A stretch of 64,000 bases of DNA from Shimia sp. R9_2 (GTDB lineage Bacteria; Pseudomonadota; Alphaproteobacteria; Rhodobacterales; Rhodobacteraceae), in NCBI RefSeq assembly GCF_017743735.1, contig NZ_JAGHRO010000010.1, positions 1 through 64,000 on the forward strand, in the 5' to 3' direction. Shown here piece after piece: positions 28,601 through 36,856 of the stretch (the stretch's first letter is position 1; each line of letters opens with the position of its first letter). A program made the position numbers and the translations under genes. Below the pieces are notes generated by a model. It was not told where the DNA came from. It saw only the letters and a program-made list of their open reading frames with translations, and did not search any database.

Positions 28601-28981
28601 GCGGCAGCCCACAATCAGCTTGGGGAAGGATATGATGTCCGATTTGGCAAGCGGATTGCTCTGCCCCACATCCTGCCGGGAGGAGGAATCCATTTGCTGT
28701 TGCGAGCGGATCTGCACCTGTTCCTGCGTTTCTCGCTCCAGCTCTTTTAAGGCGGACCACGCACGCACCACACCAGCCAAGGAATTACGATCAGTGATCG
28801 CGATGGCAGACAGCCCCAGCTCCGCGGCCCGCACAACCAGTTCCTCTGGATGCGACGCACCTGTCAGAAACGTGAAATTCGTGGTTATGCAAAGCTCTGC
28901 ATAAGCCTGACCCGACATGCGCGGCGTTCGCGTATCCTGTTGCCGTTCCGATAGTGCCGTGCTGTGCTGGATATCGTTCAT
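25601..28981 (-). CDS. dnaE2: Error-prone DNA polymerase
   Basis: A 1126-residue C-family polymerase used for SOS-induced translesion synthesis and mutagenesis. It has an N-terminal PHP domain (YAELCITTNFTFLTGASHPEELV), the catalytic palm with the acidic pair in PPDIDVDFEHERREEVI, the helix-hairpin-helix region and a C-terminal OB domain (VCGLVITRQRPGTASGVIF). The start is ATG 28981, overlapping the imuB stop by four bases; a longer start would lie inside imuB. It acts with ImuB, which contacts the sliding clamp. Confidence 0.95.
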   Translation of the reverse strand: MNDIQHSTALSERQQDTRTPRMSGQAYAELCITTNFTFLTGASHPEELVVRAAELGLSAIAITDRNSLAGVVRAWSALKELERETQEQVQIRSQQQMDSSSRQDVGQSNPLAKSDIISFPKLIVGCRLVLQDSAVEWIALPRNRAAYQRLTRLLTLGKRRAEKGQCVLYVNDLVAACSGMILIALPHSRPEASIADIQHMRRQFPNHVFLGAAPRYDGSDQDYFAACACAAQKSSAPLVAVGDVLMHHASRRQLADVLTCMREHVTIDEIGTRALPNGERRIKAGADMARIFRDYPAALRRTLEIADRCSFDMSELSYEYPHAETEDETPQERLERLAKEGLERRYPEGAPDRAVELMQKELAVVKELQFPAYFLTVHDIVQFAKSQGILCQGRGSAANSILCYLLGITDVSPDMIAMVFERFVSKHRGEPPDIDVDFEHERREEVIQWIYEKYGRHRAGLCATVIHFRTRAAIREVGKVMGLSQDVTAGLSGQIWGMTNGGVDLDRVRELGLNPEDRRLMQTLRLIGEIIGFPRHLSQHVGGFVITRGRLDELAPIENAAMEDRTVICWDKDDIDALGILKVDVLGLGMLSCIQKAFALMRQHENLSHSIASIPQGDAPTYDMLCRADAVGVFQVESRAQMNFLPRMRPREFYDLVIEVAIVRPGPIQGDMVQPYIRRRNRQEKPEPFGPALEEVTRRTLGVPLFQEQALQIAMVGAGFSAEEADHLRRSLASFRRMGTIGKHRDKFIAGMLSNGYSPELAERCFGQIEGFADYGFPESHAAAFAMLVYVSAWMKCHHPAVFACALLNSQPMGFYAPAQIVRDVREHGVETRPICVNHSEWDNTLERRPDGALALRLGFRQIKGFKKEDANWIVAARGNGYPDPEALWLRAGARPDVLARLAEADAFADTGLTRRDALWKVKAIQSRKPLPLFNDPIDGESVSEPQVILPAMRLGEEVVEDYVSTRLTLRAHPMELLRPSLPGIITHASLPQVALGRYSVCGLVITRQRPGTASGVIFLTLEDETGVSNIVVWPKIYEQYRRIVMGGRLLHVTGYLQREGIVVHLIAQDIQDLSYKLAELGHPEPKALTTEGQRTDDTPKAARYPARAMHPRDQAKRLFPSRDFH

Positions 28982-30456
28982 GCGAATTCCCCTTGCACAA
29001 ACCAGCCTGGGTTCTGCGGCGTATGAAACAACCAAAGCCGCCGTCCTTGCGCGGTATATACCCGCCAGTAATCGCGCAGCCCGGAGTGCCAATTTTCATC
29101 CTGCATCCACCATTCCGGAGCGATGCGCTCCGGCCCGGCGATGCGCTCTGTTGTGAGAGGCATACGACGCCAGTGGAACCGGGCAGGGGGGCGGTGACCA
29201 CTTCCCCCAATCGGCTCTGGTGGAAACAGGCAGATAGGGCGCAATTGCGTATGCCCCCAGCTCTTTGCCGGGTCTGAATAGGCTGCCGATGCAATCAAAA
29301 AACTGCGTTCGGGGATGTGGCTGTCCGCCGGCAGGACACGCTGTATGTGATCCAGCCCGACCCTTGTGCCAAGTCGCGAGATCAAGTCATCCAACTCATT
29401 CTTACCGCCAATGGCGACATGGCTGATTTGCTGCACGGGCAGTGCATCAACCTGTGTGGCCGCCAGCCGCAACATATCGATCCCAAACCCCGCATCGATC
29501 TCCATCAAGCCACGTTCAAACAGAGGCAAAATGCGTTGCGGATCTCGCAGGGCGCGCGCCAATTGTAGCTCAACCTGCTGATGATCTTGATCCACACGGC
29601 GCAGCGTAAGGCAAAGCCTACGCGCGCCTGTTTCCTGCGCCTTCAGTTTTGCACAGAGTTGAGCCAGCAAGCGCTCTGTTCCCGCCGTGACATCTGACAA
29701 AAGGCCAATAGGCTCTGGCAGGGTCATGCGTATGCTGTAATGCGGGGGATCGGTGCGCGGCGTAATCTCTTCGGCCTGCGCCCCCAGCGCCTGGTCAAGC
29801 CGCAGCAGCAAGCCCGGACCAAAACGGCGCGTGAGGGGGCCTCGGGCCGCCTGGGCCAGCGCCCCAATACTGCGCAGCCCCAATCGCTGCAACGTGACGG
29901 AGGTTTGCTCATCTATGCGGAGGGCCGCAACAGGCAGGTTGCTGAGCGCTGGCAACATCTCTCCAGGCGTGGCCACCCCCTCACCGTAATGCGCCAGGGC
30001 CCAAGCGGCACCGCGGGTGTCTGCGAGACCTATGCAAACAGACAGCCCGGCACGCATCAAGCGTGCACGTATGTCCGCCAGCAGGGCCTCTTCGCCGCCA
30101 AAAAGATGTGCTGACCCTGTGATGTCCATCACCAAGCCATCGCGACCTTCCAAGCCAACCCATGGGCAATAGCGTGTGGCCCACCGACACAGCAGATGCA
30201 GGAACCGCTGATCCTGTTCGGGATCCGCCACATGACTTTGTAGATCCGGGCAGAATGCCCGCGCATCTGCATAGGCCATGCCCTGATGCAATCCGTGATC
30301 TGACGCGGCTGCATTTAGGCAATAAATCCGGTTGGAATTCTGCTGATTCAACGTCAGCGCAAAGGGGCCGTCGACCGGGTGCCGACGCAGAACCCGGTCA
30401 CTAGCCAACCTGGGGAACCATAATGAAACAATGCGACGCTGTATCCCATCGAACAT
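28978..30456 (-). CDS. imuB: Y-family-like mutasome protein ImuB
   Basis: A 492-residue DinB/UmuC-like protein. It keeps the Y-family scaffold (ACIGLADTRGAAWALAHY, LGLRSIGALAQA helix-hairpin-helix, little-finger region), but the first catalytic block reads SLWFPRLASDRV instead of an acidic D-x-D motif, as in catalytically inactive ImuB. It links DnaE2 to the beta clamp. I prefer ATG 30456 (GTG 30465 is possible), because the LexA box at 30471-30485 would otherwise lie inside the coding region. It is coupled to dnaE2 by an ATGA overlap. imuA is absent from its usual upstream place. Confidence 0.9.
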   Translation of the reverse strand: MFDGIQRRIVSLWFPRLASDRVLRRHPVDGPFALTLNQQNSNRIYCLNAAASDHGLHQGMAYADARAFCPDLQSHVADPEQDQRFLHLLCRWATRYCPWVGLEGRDGLVMDITGSAHLFGGEEALLADIRARLMRAGLSVCIGLADTRGAAWALAHYGEGVATPGEMLPALSNLPVAALRIDEQTSVTLQRLGLRSIGALAQAARGPLTRRFGPGLLLRLDQALGAQAEEITPRTDPPHYSIRMTLPEPIGLLSDVTAGTERLLAQLCAKLKAQETGARRLCLTLRRVDQDHQQVELQLARALRDPQRILPLFERGLMEIDAGFGIDMLRLAATQVDALPVQQISHVAIGGKNELDDLISRLGTRVGLDHIQRVLPADSHIPERSFLIASAAYSDPAKSWGHTQLRPICLFPPEPIGGSGHRPPARFHWRRMPLTTERIAGPERIAPEWWMQDENWHSGLRDYWRVYTAQGRRLWLFHTPQNPGWFVQGEFA

Positions 30457-30470
30457 GCCAGACACCAAAT

Positions 30471-30485
30471 GTTCTCTATTTGTTC
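30471..30485 (-). promoter_or_regulatory. LexA (SOS) box of imuB-dnaE2
   Basis: GTTC-TCTATTT-GTTC (GAAC-N7-GAAC on the coding strand) matches the alphaproteobacterial LexA operator exactly. It lies 15 bases before the chosen imuB start, so LexA should block the promoter until DNA damage. Confidence 0.9.
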
Positions 30486-30683
30486 TAAATAGTCGATCTC
30501 CTATATGGAGTCGAGTCATGGCACGTGGCTAACAGAAGCAACTTGCGCCGAAGGCGAATGGCGGGTGAGGGAACATACGCCCACCATTATTCGATGCACG
30601 AATGTAAACAAACCACTTGGATGCCGCCCGCTCTAGGCTGTATGCGTGTGGGACAGGCCCACGAAACACAGAGAGATCATCCC

Positions 30684-31802
30684 ATGTACATTGAACCATT
30701 TGGCGTAGAGCAATGGATGAACGAGTGGGAAACAAAATGCGGCCTGAACCTCGCTGAAACCTGCGTGGAAAGCTTGACAATCGAAGAACTCTTGCAAATT
30801 TCAGGCAAAAACAACACCGATTTGTCCGATCTACTGTCAATGAAGATGACATATGGCGACATCGAAGGGTCTCCACGCCTGAGGCAAGCCATAGCGCACA
30901 CCTACGCACAGCAAACGCCCGCCAACATCATCACGACCCATGGCACCATTGGTGCGAACATGCTCGTGCATAAAGCTCTGGTATCGCAAGGCGATAGGGT
31001 GGTGGCCGTCGTGCCAACTTATCAGCAGCATTACTCGATACCCGCCAGCATTGGCGCGGATCTACAGGTTGTGCAGCTCAGAGAAGAAGATGACTGGCTG
31101 CCCAATCTGGATCTTTTGCGTGCAGCGGTGACACCGGATACAAAACTGATCGCGCTAAACAATCCGAACAATCCAACGGGCGCCCTGATTGATCGCAACA
31201 TGCTCCTGCAGATCGTGGAGATCGCGCGCGAAGCAGATGCTTGGATACTTTGCGACGAAGTCTATCGCGGGACAGATCAAGCTGGGGATGGCACAACCGC
31301 ATCCATCGCGGACCTCTATGAAAAGGGTATCAGCACAGCGAGCATGTCGAAGGCTTATTCTCTAGCAGGGTTAAGATTGGGTTGGGTCGCAGGGCCAGAG
31401 GCTTTGATCCACGGAATCGCCATCCACCGGGACTACGACACCATCTCTGTGGGCATGCTGGACGATCATTTTGCCAGTATCGCGTTGGAAAACAGGCATG
31501 CGGTGCTGGAACGCAGCCATGCGATCACGCGAGAGAACATTGCGATTGTAGAGCGCTGGATCGCGAAGGAACCACGCATGAACTGGGTAAAACCGCAATC
31601 TGGTACCACAGCGCTTCTGAAGTACGACCTGCCAATGACATCTCGCGCGTTCTGCGTTGCGTTGCTGGAAGATTGCGGGGTTATGCTTACACCGGGATCC
31701 GCATTGAATATGGAAGGTTACGTTCGACTTGGCTTCGCCAACAACACGAATGTGCTTTGTGAAGGATTGGAAAAGATTTCTAACTTCCTTGCGCGTCAGT
31801 GA
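30684..31802 (+). CDS. PLP-dependent aminotransferase class I/II
   Basis: A 372-residue fold-type I enzyme. The PLP-binding lysine lies in STASMSKAYSLAGLRLGW, with NNPNNPTG and ILCDEVYRG upstream and a C-terminal VRLGFANN. The group resembles proteins annotated as capreomycidine-synthase-like or general aminotransferases; I cannot assign a substrate. ATG 30684 is supported by GAGAGATC upstream, and longer frames cross the divergent imuB promoter. It stands alone, divergent from imuB. Confidence 0.85.
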   Translation: MYIEPFGVEQWMNEWETKCGLNLAETCVESLTIEELLQISGKNNTDLSDLLSMKMTYGDIEGSPRLRQAIAHTYAQQTPANIITTHGTIGANMLVHKALVSQGDRVVAVVPTYQQHYSIPASIGADLQVVQLREEDDWLPNLDLLRAAVTPDTKLIALNNPNNPTGALIDRNMLLQIVEIAREADAWILCDEVYRGTDQAGDGTTASIADLYEKGISTASMSKAYSLAGLRLGWVAGPEALIHGIAIHRDYDTISVGMLDDHFASIALENRHAVLERSHAITRENIAIVERWIAKEPRMNWVKPQSGTTALLKYDLPMTSRAFCVALLEDCGVMLTPGSALNMEGYVRLGFANNTNVLCEGLEKISNFLARQ

Positions 31803-31928
31803 GGCCGAGGCGAAGACAGGTTATCTGCGAGCTTGAGGTAAGTTCTTGGAGATTTCGGGCATAATTAGTGTTATGTCATTAAGGCGACTTATCACATACA
31901 TCAAAGCCGTATCCAAACTCAACCGAGA

Positions 31929-34025
31929 TCAAGCCGCATTAGCCACGCAGCGCGGGGTGTTCTTTGCGACTTTCTGCCGCCGTTTGAGGTGGCGCAAAAC
32001 GTCTTTCTTGGACACCAATTTTCGCGCCCGTGCGCCATACGCACACTCCACCGGCTGACGGCGGATCGCTGGGATTACGTCCTCCAAAGACCGCAGACTC
32101 TCAGGTGAAAGCATCGCGCGGGCCATTGGCCCCGGATAAAAACTCTCGCTCGCTGCGCCATTGCCATAAACGACCTCATGGTGCTCAAAGAGCATGTGGA
32201 AATACGTCTCCTGACGCCGTCCGTTCGCCACCCGCACAGGCCCTGGCGCTTGCGCCAAATGCTTTGCCCGCACAAATGCTTCGTCCGGGTTGCCAGCAAT
32301 ATCTGGCATCAGCATGCAGTGCTGCGGGGAGACAAAAAGCGGACTGTGATTGCCGAGATACCCTTCAGGCAAACGTACGGAACGCCATTCCGGATTGGCC
32401 TCCAAAGTCTGCCGGTCCAAATGGGTATACGTGATCCATTTGATCGGCTGTGCACCGCGATCGCGTGTCATCACGAGATCTCCGGCGCGGAGGCTTTCAA
32501 TTGGCACTTCACCGTTTGGGGTCAAGATTAACGTGCCTTTGGTGAAACAAGGAATGCCGATTGAGTTCAACTTGATCCCATTGTCCAGCTGATCCGGCGT
32601 AACGCCGCGCAACAAGACGGTTTCACCATTGGGAAACGTTAGCAGTGCGTTGCCATTACCGTCATCCCCAACCACCACATCGGTGGTTTTGACTGGATCG
32701 GAGTTCGCGTTGGTAAGCAGCGAGACGTCGAGCTGGTCGTTGGTGAAGCCATCGCCATCGTCATCACTCATGTCAAAGTCGGTGACAACGTCGTGCTCGC
32801 CAAGATCTGTGAGGGCAAAGGTGTCATCCCCTGCCCCGCCGCTGAGGGTGTCATTGCCCTGTCCGCCAATCAGCGTGTCTTTGCCAGCTCCACCAGACAA
32901 GACGTCATTGCCCTGCCCCAGATTGCCACCGCCGTGCAGCACGTTGTCATTGCTATCTCCGGTGATTTTATCGTTGCCAAAGGTCCCGCGAATGTTTTCG
33001 ACGTTTGCAATCGTGCCGTAATCTCCGGTTCCCGAGGTGTAAGTCCCTTGGGAAAGATCAACATTCACAAAAGACGCGGTCCCCATGAACTCAAACGTCA
33101 GCGTGTCATTATCCGCGCCACCGTCGATGACTTCACCGCGCCCAAAGCCCCCGCGAATTGTGTCATTACCTGCGCCACCAAAAATGGTGTCAGCGTTTTT
33201 CCCTCCGGTTCCGCCGCGTTCAAACCCGCTTTGACTGCCACCAAAGGCATCGATAAAATCGTTACCTTCGCCGCCGGACAGGTAATCTGCGCCATCCCCA
33301 CCTATGATAGTGTCGTCACCGGTGCCGCCATCAATTGTGTCGTTGCCTTTGTCCCCATTGATTGTGTCATTGCCACCGTTGCCTTCGATCCGGTCATCGC
33401 CAGTGGTAATGATATCTCCCCCGCCGTCTTCGGCGCCGGTTTCATCATTATACCCAAGGCCCATGTCCTCGCCGGTCTGTTCACCATCAACGGTGCCATC
33501 CGGAGGAGCATCAAAACGCACATTATCAATGAGGGTGTTTTCAGAAAGGCTACGCGCATCCGCATTGATTCCAAAGAACGCAAGATCGCTCATCACGGCT
33601 TCAAACTGTGCAGATGTGACACTGCCGCCCGACTCGGTCTTGAAGGTCGCAGAATCCAAATTAAACGAAACATTTTTTACAAGCGTGCCAGTTTCGGGCT
33701 GGAACGAAACAGAGGCAAAAAGCTTGGTTCCGTCATTCGCCACCAGCATCACATCAATGCTGCTGATCGGAGCGTCAGCCGTAAAGGGCTGCGCGTCTGC
33801 ATTGCGGTAGGAGAAATCGACTGTGCCGCCAACGAGGGCGCTGTTGTCGCCTCCGAAATCGGTTGGCGTGGTCAACCAGGGAGACGGACCCGTTTCGTTG
33901 TCACCGTGTTGGGCGCCGCCAAAGAAGGAGTTGAACCGGGCCCCTCCAATGAAAGAGTCGGAATTGTTATCATAGACACGCCAGCCTTCATTGCTGCTGT
34001 CAAACGTGAATGTCTCTCTTGGCAT
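31929..34025 (-). CDS. Secreted RTX-repeat protein with C-terminal Hint domain
   Basis: About 698 residues. An N-terminal beta-rich domain (about 1-190, starting ETFTFDSSNEGWRVYDN) is followed by an acidic linker, two blocks of RTX calcium-binding nonapeptides (GGNDTINGDKGNDTIDGG and, later, GGQGNDTLSGGAGDDTF) and a Hint_2 (hedgehog/intein-type) domain beginning at CFTKGTLILTPNGEVPI. Such proteins are common in Rhodobacteraceae and are likely type I secreted; the Hint cysteine suggests autoprocessing. I choose ATG 34025 (GGAG seven bases upstream) over ATG 34043, which has no ribosome site and lies within an inverted repeat. The ligand or target is unknown. Confidence 0.82.
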   Translation of the reverse strand: MPRETFTFDSSNEGWRVYDNNSDSFIGGARFNSFFGGAQHGDNETGPSPWLTTPTDFGGDNSALVGGTVDFSYRNADAQPFTADAPISSIDVMLVANDGTKLFASVSFQPETGTLVKNVSFNLDSATFKTESGGSVTSAQFEAVMSDLAFFGINADARSLSENTLIDNVRFDAPPDGTVDGEQTGEDMGLGYNDETGAEDGGGDIITTGDDRIEGNGGNDTINGDKGNDTIDGGTGDDTIIGGDGADYLSGGEGNDFIDAFGGSQSGFERGGTGGKNADTIFGGAGNDTIRGGFGRGEVIDGGADNDTLTFEFMGTASFVNVDLSQGTYTSGTGDYGTIANVENIRGTFGNDKITGDSNDNVLHGGGNLGQGNDVLSGGAGKDTLIGGQGNDTLSGGAGDDTFALTDLGEHDVVTDFDMSDDDGDGFTNDQLDVSLLTNANSDPVKTTDVVVGDDGNGNALLTFPNGETVLLRGVTPDQLDNGIKLNSIGIPCFTKGTLILTPNGEVPIESLRAGDLVMTRDRGAQPIKWITYTHLDRQTLEANPEWRSVRLPEGYLGNHSPLFVSPQHCMLMPDIAGNPDEAFVRAKHLAQAPGPVRVANGRRQETYFHMLFEHHEVVYGNGAASESFYPGPMARAMLSPESLRSLEDVIPAIRRQPVECAYGARARKLVSKKDVLRHLKRRQKVAKNTPRCVANAA

Positions 34026-34037
34026 CAGCCCACTCCA

Positions 34038-34065
34038 AGACATATGACAAGTACGGCATATGTCT
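34038..34065. promoter_or_regulatory. Inverted repeat at the start of the RTX-Hint gene
   Basis: Perfect 9-bp arms AGACATATG (34038-34046) and CATATGTCT (34057-34065) are separated by ten bases. In the RTX-Hint mRNA this can fold just ahead of the GGAG ribosome site; as DNA it may be a repressor or activator site. Confidence 0.55.
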
Positions 34066-34324
34066 CACCTAAAGTCCTTGAAACGGCTGAATCACCTAAG
34101 CAATCCAGCCGAACAGCAGAGCTAATTTCTGACCGTTAAATGCGGCCTAATTTGGTCGCAGTCTTAAAAAGTTTGAAAAACAATTAATTGGCGAAATTTT
34201 TTCTAAAACGCACCATGCCCTCGGTAGCGCGCAAAATGATCAAGGTGCCATTCATTGAAAAGACACTCTTGAGCAGCTAGATAGCGCACTCCAAATTCGT
34301 GAAGATCAACAGCGCGACAAGCGC

Positions 34325-34353
34325 TTGACACCTCAAAACTTTTAATTGATTAG
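34325..34353 (+). promoter_or_regulatory. Putative sigma-70 promoter of the DUF4856 gene
   Basis: A consensus -35 TTGACA (34325-34330) is followed by a 17-base spacer and a -10-like GATTAG (34348-34353). The match at -10 is moderate. Confidence 0.45.
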
Positions 34354-34368
34354 TTCGCTCAGGATTTT

Positions 34369-34389
34369 ACCCGACAGACTTTGTCGGGT
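34369..34389 (+). promoter_or_regulatory. Leader hairpin before the DUF4856 gene
   Basis: An 8-bp stem ACCCGACA / TGTCGGGT with a five-base loop ends six bases before the GGAGGG ribosome site and is followed by TTATT. It could be an operator, an mRNA stabiliser or a weak attenuator. Confidence 0.5.
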
Positions 34390-34407
34390 TTATTGGAGGG
34401 AACGCGA

Positions 34408-35808
34408 ATGTTCAAAACGACTTTGAAATTGACCACTGCGCTTGCAGTGTGTGCGGCGGCAAGCATTGCGAGTGCCGATACCTATGGCCCGTTTCCGGTG
34501 ACCGTAAAGGGCTATGAAGGCGACAAGACCAACTCTGTTTCCTATTCCGGCCAAATCGCACGTCACGCGCTGCACGACAGCCTCAAAAAAGCAGCGGGCA
34601 AAGGCAACGGCGGCGCAAATGCAGCTGACGTAGAAGCCATGCTGCTGGCATATTTCAACGGCTCTGACGCAGACCTTGAAATCATGGCGCCCGCATCCAA
34701 AGATGGCTACCCGGTCAAACAAGCAACCGTAAACGCGATCTCCAAAGGCAAGAACATCTCCGGCAAATTCTACGACGGTGCGATGCCTGCGTGGCCCGGC
34801 AATGTGAGCGGCAAAGAAGCCATGCTGCACATGATCAAACACGCCGCGCAATCAAACGGTGGCTTTGACGCTGAGAACGGCTATGACTGGGGCCAGGTGA
34901 TCTCCAAATACACCATGGGCGCCATGATGTATAATCAGGCGGTCGACAACTATCTCGACGAAAAGCTTGATGCCGACAACAAGCCAAACAACAAACCTTA
35001 CAAAGACGGCGCTTACTACACCGGTAAAGAGCACTCTTGGGATGAGGCCTTTGGCTATTGGGGTGGCCCCGCGCACACTCTGAGCCTGAGCCCAGAGCAG
35101 GCCTACAGCATTGCCAAGCAGAAAGACCTGACTGCTGCAGACGCCAATGGCGACGGTGTGGTTGACCTGAAATCCGAGCACGTATTTGGCCCGGCTTACT
35201 ACGCTGCCGGCGCAGACAAAGGCGGCACCAAGTCCACCAACTACATGCACACCATCATGCAAGCCTTCGTCGACGGTCGTCAGCTGATCGCGGATGCAAA
35301 TGGCGAAGCGCTCACCGATGATCAACGTGCGCAGCTGAAAGGCTATGCGGAAGTCATCGAGAGCAACTGGGAAAAAGTGCTGGCGGAAGCCACATTCAAA
35401 TATGCGGGTTCGGTCTACAAAGACATCGGCAAGATGGGTGAACTGGAAGGCGAAGAGCTGGCCAAAGCCTATCGCAACTATGTCAAGCACTGGGGTGAGC
35501 TGAAAGGTTTTGCCATGGCTCTGCAAACCGGCAAAAACAATCTGGGTGCGACTGCAACCGAGCTGAACAAACTGATCGGTTTTGGTCCGGTGACGCTGGA
35601 CAACACCTATGTGACCGGTGTCGATGCGGACGGGAACTTTGTGCGTGAGCGTCGCAAAACCTGGAGCGACTACCAGCTGCAGATGCTTGAAACCCAGAAG
35701 CTTCTAGCTGACACCTTTGGCCTGAAATCCCGCGCCAATGATGCGCTTGCCGATCTGGAAACACTGGCAGGCAAGCTGAACTCTGCGGACAGCGCTGAAA
35801 CTGACTAA
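34408..35808 (+). CDS. Exported DUF4856 family protein
   Basis: A 466-residue protein with a clear signal peptide (MFKTTLKLTTALAVCAAASIASA). The mature part is largely helical and matches the DUF4856 family: a long HALHDSLKKAAGKGNGG stretch, the HSWDEAFGYWGGP motif and a C-terminal helical bundle. The HSWDEAFGYW motif recalls imelysin-type proteins linked to iron, but no function is established for this family member. ATG 34408 follows GGAGGG. Codon use and composition look native. A hairpin follows the gene. Confidence 0.75.
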   Translation: MFKTTLKLTTALAVCAAASIASADTYGPFPVTVKGYEGDKTNSVSYSGQIARHALHDSLKKAAGKGNGGANAADVEAMLLAYFNGSDADLEIMAPASKDGYPVKQATVNAISKGKNISGKFYDGAMPAWPGNVSGKEAMLHMIKHAAQSNGGFDAENGYDWGQVISKYTMGAMMYNQAVDNYLDEKLDADNKPNNKPYKDGAYYTGKEHSWDEAFGYWGGPAHTLSLSPEQAYSIAKQKDLTAADANGDGVVDLKSEHVFGPAYYAAGADKGGTKSTNYMHTIMQAFVDGRQLIADANGEALTDDQRAQLKGYAEVIESNWEKVLAEATFKYAGSVYKDIGKMGELEGEELAKAYRNYVKHWGELKGFAMALQTGKNNLGATATELNKLIGFGPVTLDNTYVTGVDADGNFVRERRKTWSDYQLQMLETQKLLADTFGLKSRANDALADLETLAGKLNSADSAETD

Positions 35809-35816
35809 ACTTATCA

Positions 35817-35841
35817 GGGCGGCACCTGAGAGGTGCCGCCC
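35817..35841 (+). terminator. Hairpin after the DUF4856 gene
   Basis: A 10-bp stem GGGCGGCACC / GGTGCCGCCC with loop TGAGA directly follows the stop codon. There is no long T-run, so it may act as a weak terminator or mRNA stabiliser before the hydroxylase gene. Confidence 0.6.
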
Positions 35842-35852
35842 GTTCTAACTCA

Positions 35853-36818
35853 ATGGATTGGATACAGACACTTACGCCCTTCTTTGCTGATTTTGCCGAC
35901 CCGAAAAAACGGATTTTTGTCGGCTACCTTGGGCTGTCTCTGCTGATCGCTTTCCTTTGGCTACTTTTTGTCAAACGCCAATCGTTCCGAGGCGCCGTTG
36001 CCCGCGTGTTTGATCGAAAGGTTTTCTTCTCGAAATCCGCTTTGGCGGACTACCAGATTTTCTTCATCAACCGCGTCTTTACGCTGTTTGTTTCTCCGCT
36101 GCTCATTACGCAGCTGGCCATCGCAACAGCAATATACTTTGCGCTGCACCGTCAAAGCTTCGTTGTGCCGGGTCTATTTGAAGACGCAAACAAACCGCTC
36201 GTGGTTGCTGCGTTCTCCACCGCGCTGTTTATGGTCGATGACTTGACCAAATACTGGCTGCACCGCTGGATGCACAGATGGCCACCACTCTGGGCCATCC
36301 ACAAAGTGCACCATTCCGCCGAAACGCTCACCCCAATCACCGTTTATCGCGTGCACCCATTTGAAGGTGTGCTTTATGCATTGCGAAGCGCTTTTGCGCA
36401 GGGGCTTGTATTGCCAGTGTTTATCTTCGGTTTCGGCAATACTGTGGATCTCTATACGGTTGTAGGCGTCAACGTGCTGGTGTTCCTGTTCCACGTCACG
36501 GGATCAAACCTGCGCCATTCGCATATCAACATCAGCTATTGGCCGTGGCTTGAGCGCCTGTTGATATCCCCTGCACAGCATCAGCTGCACCACTCCACAG
36601 CCGGAAGACATTTCGACAAGAATTTCGGGGCAGCACTGGCTATCTGGGACTGGCTGTTTGGCTCACTACATCTCTCAGAGAAAGATGAGGATCTCACTTT
36701 TGGTCTTCCGGAAAAAGAGGCCAGCGCAACAGATCTGATCGATATCTACTTTCGACCATTTTCAGACATCTGGCGCTACCTCAAAAAACGTGGACAACGG
36801 TTGCTGAAAGTGCGTTGA
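35853..36818 (+). CDS. Sterol desaturase / fatty acid hydroxylase superfamily membrane protein
   Basis: A 321-residue membrane protein with several hydrophobic segments and the histidine clusters that bind a diiron centre: HRWMH (about 137-141), HKVHH (about 150-154) and a later HQLHH, plus an intervening RHSHIN. The superfamily hydroxylates or desaturates lipid or sterol-like substrates; the actual substrate is unknown. It starts 44 bases after the DUF4856 gene and may be co-expressed with it. It converges with mtlK. Confidence 0.85.
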   Translation: MDWIQTLTPFFADFADPKKRIFVGYLGLSLLIAFLWLLFVKRQSFRGAVARVFDRKVFFSKSALADYQIFFINRVFTLFVSPLLITQLAIATAIYFALHRQSFVVPGLFEDANKPLVVAAFSTALFMVDDLTKYWLHRWMHRWPPLWAIHKVHHSAETLTPITVYRVHPFEGVLYALRSAFAQGLVLPVFIFGFGNTVDLYTVVGVNVLVFLFHVTGSNLRHSHINISYWPWLERLLISPAQHQLHHSTAGRHFDKNFGAALAIWDWLFGSLHLSEKDEDLTFGLPEKEASATDLIDIYFRPFSDIWRYLKKRGQRLLKVR

Positions 36819-36856
36819 GACACTCGGTATCAATGACAGAATGAGGCTTGCAAGGA

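Larger units (their letters stand above)
34026..34407. other. Divergent intergenic region between the RTX-Hint and DUF4856 genes
   Basis: Of these 382 bases, the left edge holds the inverted repeat at 34038-34065. The centre (about 34140-34320) is AT-rich without recognisable genes. The right part contains the putative promoter and leader hairpin of the DUF4856 gene. Confidence 0.5.

Noticed and set aside
32810-33420. Short regular repeats suggesting a CRISPR or minisatellite
   Set aside because: They are degenerate 27-base units encoding RTX calcium-binding nonapeptides within a continuous reading frame.
32793-34139. 448-codon plus-strand open frame over the RTX-Hint gene
   Set aside because: It arises from the repetitive GGxGxD codons read backwards; not a real gene.
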